From positions 1 to 7,848 of the forward strand of contig QOAM01000100.1 of NCBI GenBank assembly GCA_003978075.1: a stretch of 7,848 bases of DNA, given 5' to 3'. Position 1 is the first letter of the stretch; each line of letters opens with the position of its first letter. Below, piece by piece: positions 5,310-7,848 of this stretch. The notes under the pieces are model-generated. The model did no database searches. It saw nothing but the letters and a program-made list of their open reading frames with translations, and was not told the origin of the DNA. A program made the position numbers and the translations under genes. The stretch is from Thermodesulfatator sp. (lineage in GTDB: Bacteria; Desulfobacterota; Thermodesulfobacteria; Thermodesulfobacteriales; Thermodesulfobacteriaceae).

Positions 5310-7122
5310 GGAAGGGATGAGGCTTCCGCGCACGGATCTTCCCCTTTCGCGTCCGGCCCTTCTGGTCCTGGCCTACCGCTATCTGGTGCGGGACGAAAAG
5401 GGCGAGCCGGTGGAAAGCCCGGAGGAGATGTTCTGGCGGGTGGCCCGGGCCGTGGCCGAGGCCGAAAGGGAGTTCGGGGAGGATCCGGAATCCTGGGCCG
5501 AACGCTTCTATCGGCTCATGGTCTCCCTCGACTTCCTGCCCAACTCCCCCACCCTCATGAACGCCGGGCTTCCTTTGGGACAGCTTTCGGCCTGCTTCGT
5601 GCTCCCGGTGGAGGATTCGCTGGAGGCCATCTTCGAGGCCCTCAAGGCCGCGGCCCTCATCCATAAGTCCGGAGGGGGCACGGGCTTTTCCTTCTCCCGC
5701 CTGCGTCCCAAAGGAGATGTGGTGCGCACCACTCAAGGGGTGGCCAGCGGACCGGTCTCTTTCATGCGGGTGTTCGACGCGGCCACCGAGGCCATCAAAC
5801 AAGGGGGCAAGCGCCGCGGGGCCAACATGGGCATCCTGCGCATCGATCACCCGGATATCGAGGAGTTTATCCTGGTAAAACGCGATCCCCGGGAACTTCG
5901 CAACTTCAATATCTCCGTGGCCATAACCGCGGAGTTTATTAAGGCCCTTAAGCAGGGAGCGGACTTTCCCCTGATCAACCCCCGCACCGGACGGGAAACA
6001 CGCCGGGTCAAGGCCCGCCGACTTTTCGACCTTCTTACCGAAAGCGCCTGGATGACCGGAGACCCGGGGGTGATCTTCCTCGACACCATTAACCGGGCCC
6101 ATCCCACCCCCCTCCTCGGCGAGATCGAGAGCACCAACCCCTGTGGGGAGCAGCCTCTGCTTCCCTACGAGTCCTGCAACCTGGGATCCATCAATCTCTC
6201 CCGGTTTGTGAAAGAAGGCCGGGTGGACTATCCGCATCTGGCCGAGACCGTGCATCTGGCAGTGCGCTTCCTGGACGATGTGATCGAGGTCAACCGCTTT
6301 CCCCTCCCCCAGATTGCCCGCATGACCCGCCTCAACCGCAAGATCGGCCTGGGGGTAATGGGTTTTGCCGATCTCCTCATCCGCCTGGGGATCCCCTACG
6401 ATTCCGAGGAGGCCGTTCGGCTGGCCGAGGAGATCATGGCCTTCATCGAGCGGGAATCCGTGGCCGAGAGCCGAAGGCTCGGGGAGAAACGGGGAAGTTT
6501 TCCGGCCTTCCCGGGAAGTCTCTGGGACCGGCAGGGCTTTCCGGCCATGCGCAACGCCACCACCACCACCGTGGCCCCCACCGGCACCCTCTCCCTCATC
6601 GCCGGAACCTCCTCCGGCATCGAGCCCCTCTTCGCCCTGGCCTACCGCCGGAGGGCCTTAAACGGCGTGGAATGGACGGAGATCCACCGGGAATTCCTCC
6701 GGGCCTTGGAAAGGAGAAAACTCCCGGTGGAGGAAATCGTGGCCGAGGTGCTGGAAAGAGGCGGCCTTTCGGGAATAAAAGGGGTGCCGGAGGATCTCCG
6801 AAGACTCTTCGTCACCGCCTTTGAGATCCCGCCGGAAAGGCACCTGGCCCTCCAGGCCGCCTTTCAACGCCACACCCACAACGCGGTCTCCAAGACCATC
6901 AACCTCCCGGAGGAGACTCCCCCGGAGGAGATCGGGCGCATCTATCTCCGGGCCTATGAAATGGGCCTTAAGGGGGTCACGGTCTACCGCTACGGTTCGC
7001 GGCCGGAGGCCCCGCTGCGCCTGGCCCGGGAGGAGAGTTGCCCCGAGTGCGGCGAGATTCTGGAGCATCGGGAACACTGCCTCTTCTGTGCGGGTTGCGG
7101 ATACTCTGCCGGATGCGGCTAG
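5308..7122 (+). CDS. nrdJ: Adenosylcobalamin-dependent (class II) ribonucleotide reductase
   Basis: From ATG 5308 the protein has 604 residues, a compact class II enzyme with no room for an N-terminal ATP cone. The 10-stranded barrel carries C96 (QLSACF), the radical-site motif N-P-C279-G-E-Q (277-282) and C290 in ESCNLGSINL; C96 and C290 would form the disulfide after each turnover, while C279 becomes the thiyl radical. PTGTLSLIAGTSSGIEP (425-440) is the family signature that contacts substrate phosphate. The tail has a zinc-ribbon-like cluster, C578-x-x-C581 and C591-x-x-C594-x-x-C597 ending in C603, which in this family re-reduces the active site. It converts ribonucleotides to deoxyribonucleotides in the cytoplasm without oxygen, using adenosylcobalamin. 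Translation could also begin at ATG 5317 (601 residues); GTG 5218 is in frame, but its extra 30 residues do not look like this family and overlap the G-rich element. The stop overlaps the birA stop. No NrdR box or cobalamin riboswitch was recognised upstream. Confidence 0.95.
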   Translation: MEGMRLPRTDLPLSRPALLVLAYRYLVRDEKGEPVESPEEMFWRVARAVAEAEREFGEDPESWAERFYRLMVSLDFLPNSPTLMNAGLPLGQLSACFVLPVEDSLEAIFEALKAAALIHKSGGGTGFSFSRLRPKGDVVRTTQGVASGPVSFMRVFDAATEAIKQGGKRRGANMGILRIDHPDIEEFILVKRDPRELRNFNISVAITAEFIKALKQGADFPLINPRTGRETRRVKARRLFDLLTESAWMTGDPGVIFLDTINRAHPTPLLGEIESTNPCGEQPLLPYESCNLGSINLSRFVKEGRVDYPHLAETVHLAVRFLDDVIEVNRFPLPQIARMTRLNRKIGLGVMGFADLLIRLGIPYDSEEAVRLAEEIMAFIERESVAESRRLGEKRGSFPAFPGSLWDRQGFPAMRNATTTTVAPTGTLSLIAGTSSGIEPLFALAYRRRALNGVEWTEIHREFLRALERRKLPVEEIVAEVLERGGLSGIKGVPEDLRRLFVTAFEIPPERHLALQAAFQRHTHNAVSKTINLPEETPPEEIGRIYLRAYEMGLKGVTVYRYGSRPEAPLRLAREESCPECGEILEHREHCLFCAGCGYSAGCG

Positions 7123-7826
7123 CCCCCGGGACGCAGATGCACACAGTCCCCGGAGGCGATCTCCCGTAAGCCCTCTTCGGTGACGAGAATCAGGGCCCCC
7201 TCCGGGGAGACCCCCCGGGCCTCTCCCTCGAGCACGCCTTCGGGAAGGATCACCCGCACGCGGCGGTCCAGGGTCTCGGAAAGGGCACTCCAGGCGGAAA
7301 GGATCTCCTCTGGATCCCCGCGCACCGTGTCTCCTAGAGCGGAGATCACCCCGGAAAGCACCTCCTCAAGCGGCACCCTTCGGCCCAGGATCTCGCAGAG
7401 GGCTACGGCCTGCGGGGCCTCGGACACCGGGCGATTGAGGTTTATCCCCACCCCCACCAGAAAGTAGGCCGGATGTCCCTCCCGGAAGACACCCTCCACT
7501 AAGATGCCACAGAGCTTGCGTCCGCGAAAAAGGACATCGTTGGGCCACTTGAGCCCCACGGAGATCCCGTAAAGGCCCCTGAGGGCCCGGGCTACGGCCA
7601 CCCCGGCGGCCAGAGGAAGCAGTCCCGCGGGCAGGAGGACCTCCTCCCCGGGAAGGATGAAGGTGGCGTAGAGGCCGCCCTCCGGGGAGAGCCAGGGGCG
7701 TCCCCGGCGGCCGCGCCCGGCGGTTTGTCGCCGGGCCACCACCACCCCCTTCTTACCGGCTGCGGCCAGGCGCCGGGCCTCCTCCTGCGTGCTCTCCAGA
7801 ACCTCGTACCAGAAAATTTTTGACAT
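7119..7826 (-). CDS. birA: Biotin--[acetyl-CoA-carboxylase] ligase, monofunctional
   Basis: The 235-residue protein has the BirA/LplA-type catalytic domain and the small C-terminal domain, but lacks the N-terminal helix-turn-helix of E. coli BirA, so it is expected to act only as an enzyme. Visible motifs are STQEEARRLA (12-21), the biotinyl-AMP binding loop G37-R-G-R-R-G42 followed by RPWLSPEGGLYAT, K93-W-P-N-D97, and FLVGVGINLNRP (122-133). Residues 188-233 form the SH3-like C-terminal domain. It activates biotin with ATP and attaches it to a lysine of biotin-dependent carboxylases or decarboxylases in the cytoplasm. The start at 7826 is supported by GGAGG (7835-7831) 4 bases upstream of ATG. 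It converges on nrdJ and the reading frames overlap by four bases, CTAG at 7119-7122, which provides TAG stops on both strands. No terminator separates them. The promoter lies beyond the window. Confidence 0.96.
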   Translation of the reverse strand: MSKIFWYEVLESTQEEARRLAAAGKKGVVVARRQTAGRGRRGRPWLSPEGGLYATFILPGEEVLLPAGLLPLAAGVAVARALRGLYGISVGLKWPNDVLFRGRKLCGILVEGVFREGHPAYFLVGVGINLNRPVSEAPQAVALCEILGRRVPLEEVLSGVISALGDTVRGDPEEILSAWSALSETLDRRVRVILPEGVLEGEARGVSPEGALILVTEEGLREIASGDCVHLRPGG

Positions 7827-7848
7827 TTCTCCTCCGCATTATTATGTT

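Noticed and set aside
5257..6255. A 332-codon open frame on the minus strand inside nrdJ
   Set aside because: It lies entirely opposite nrdJ, has low-complexity Gly/His/Pro-rich content with no family motif, and is explained by the GC-rich codon bias of nrdJ.
7841..7846. CATAAT as a birA -10 element on the minus strand
   Set aside because: Transcription would begin inside the birA ribosome binding site, and any -35 would be outside the window, so it cannot be supported.

Overview
This is an ordinary-looking bacterial chromosomal window with one tRNA gene and six protein genes, packed tightly on both strands. There is no sign of phage, insertion sequence or CRISPR. The gene set suggests an anaerobe, probably thermophilic: a rubrerythrin for peroxide defence, an adenosylcobalamin-type (class II) ribonucleotide reductase, an STT3/PglB-type oligosaccharyltransferase, and fairly high GC that is clearest in the reductase gene (about 63% in one hand-counted line). 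I lean towards Desulfobacterota, perhaps a Thermodesulfobacteria-like lineage. That placement is inference from gene content and cannot be proven from this sequence.

Left part (1-870). A complete tRNA-Glu(UUC) with encoded CCA lies on the minus strand. Next to it on the same strand is rubrerythrin. The rubrerythrin promoter is back to back with a weaker plus-strand promoter for a glycosyltransferase, and the two appear to share one -35 palindrome. The glycosyltransferase leader can fold into alternative hairpins.

Middle part (870-5152). A membrane-anchored family 2 glycosyltransferase (polyprenyl-phosphate sugar synthase type) converges on a 697-residue STT3-family oligosaccharyltransferase. 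Together they look like parts of an envelope glycosylation route: one loads a sugar onto a lipid carrier, the other moves a lipid-linked glycan onto Asn of exported proteins. The oligosaccharyltransferase has its own good promoter and is visibly richer in A+T than its right-hand neighbours. Upstream of it on the same strand is a Ca2+/Na+ antiporter-family membrane protein with both alpha-repeats intact.

Right part (5153-7848). The antiporter and the class II ribonucleotide reductase (nrdJ) diverge from a 155-base intergenic region holding four G-tracts (a quadruplex motif), a competing strong hairpin, a palindrome and a 10-base-period repeat. nrdJ runs into a monofunctional biotin-protein ligase (birA) tail to tail; a single CTAG supplies both stop codons.

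No gap between genes exceeds about 165 bases. I do not see an undescribed multi-gene system here. The parts most worth a second look are the G-rich intergenic element, the bacterial oligosaccharyltransferase with its neighbouring glycosyltransferase, and the shared-element divergent promoter.
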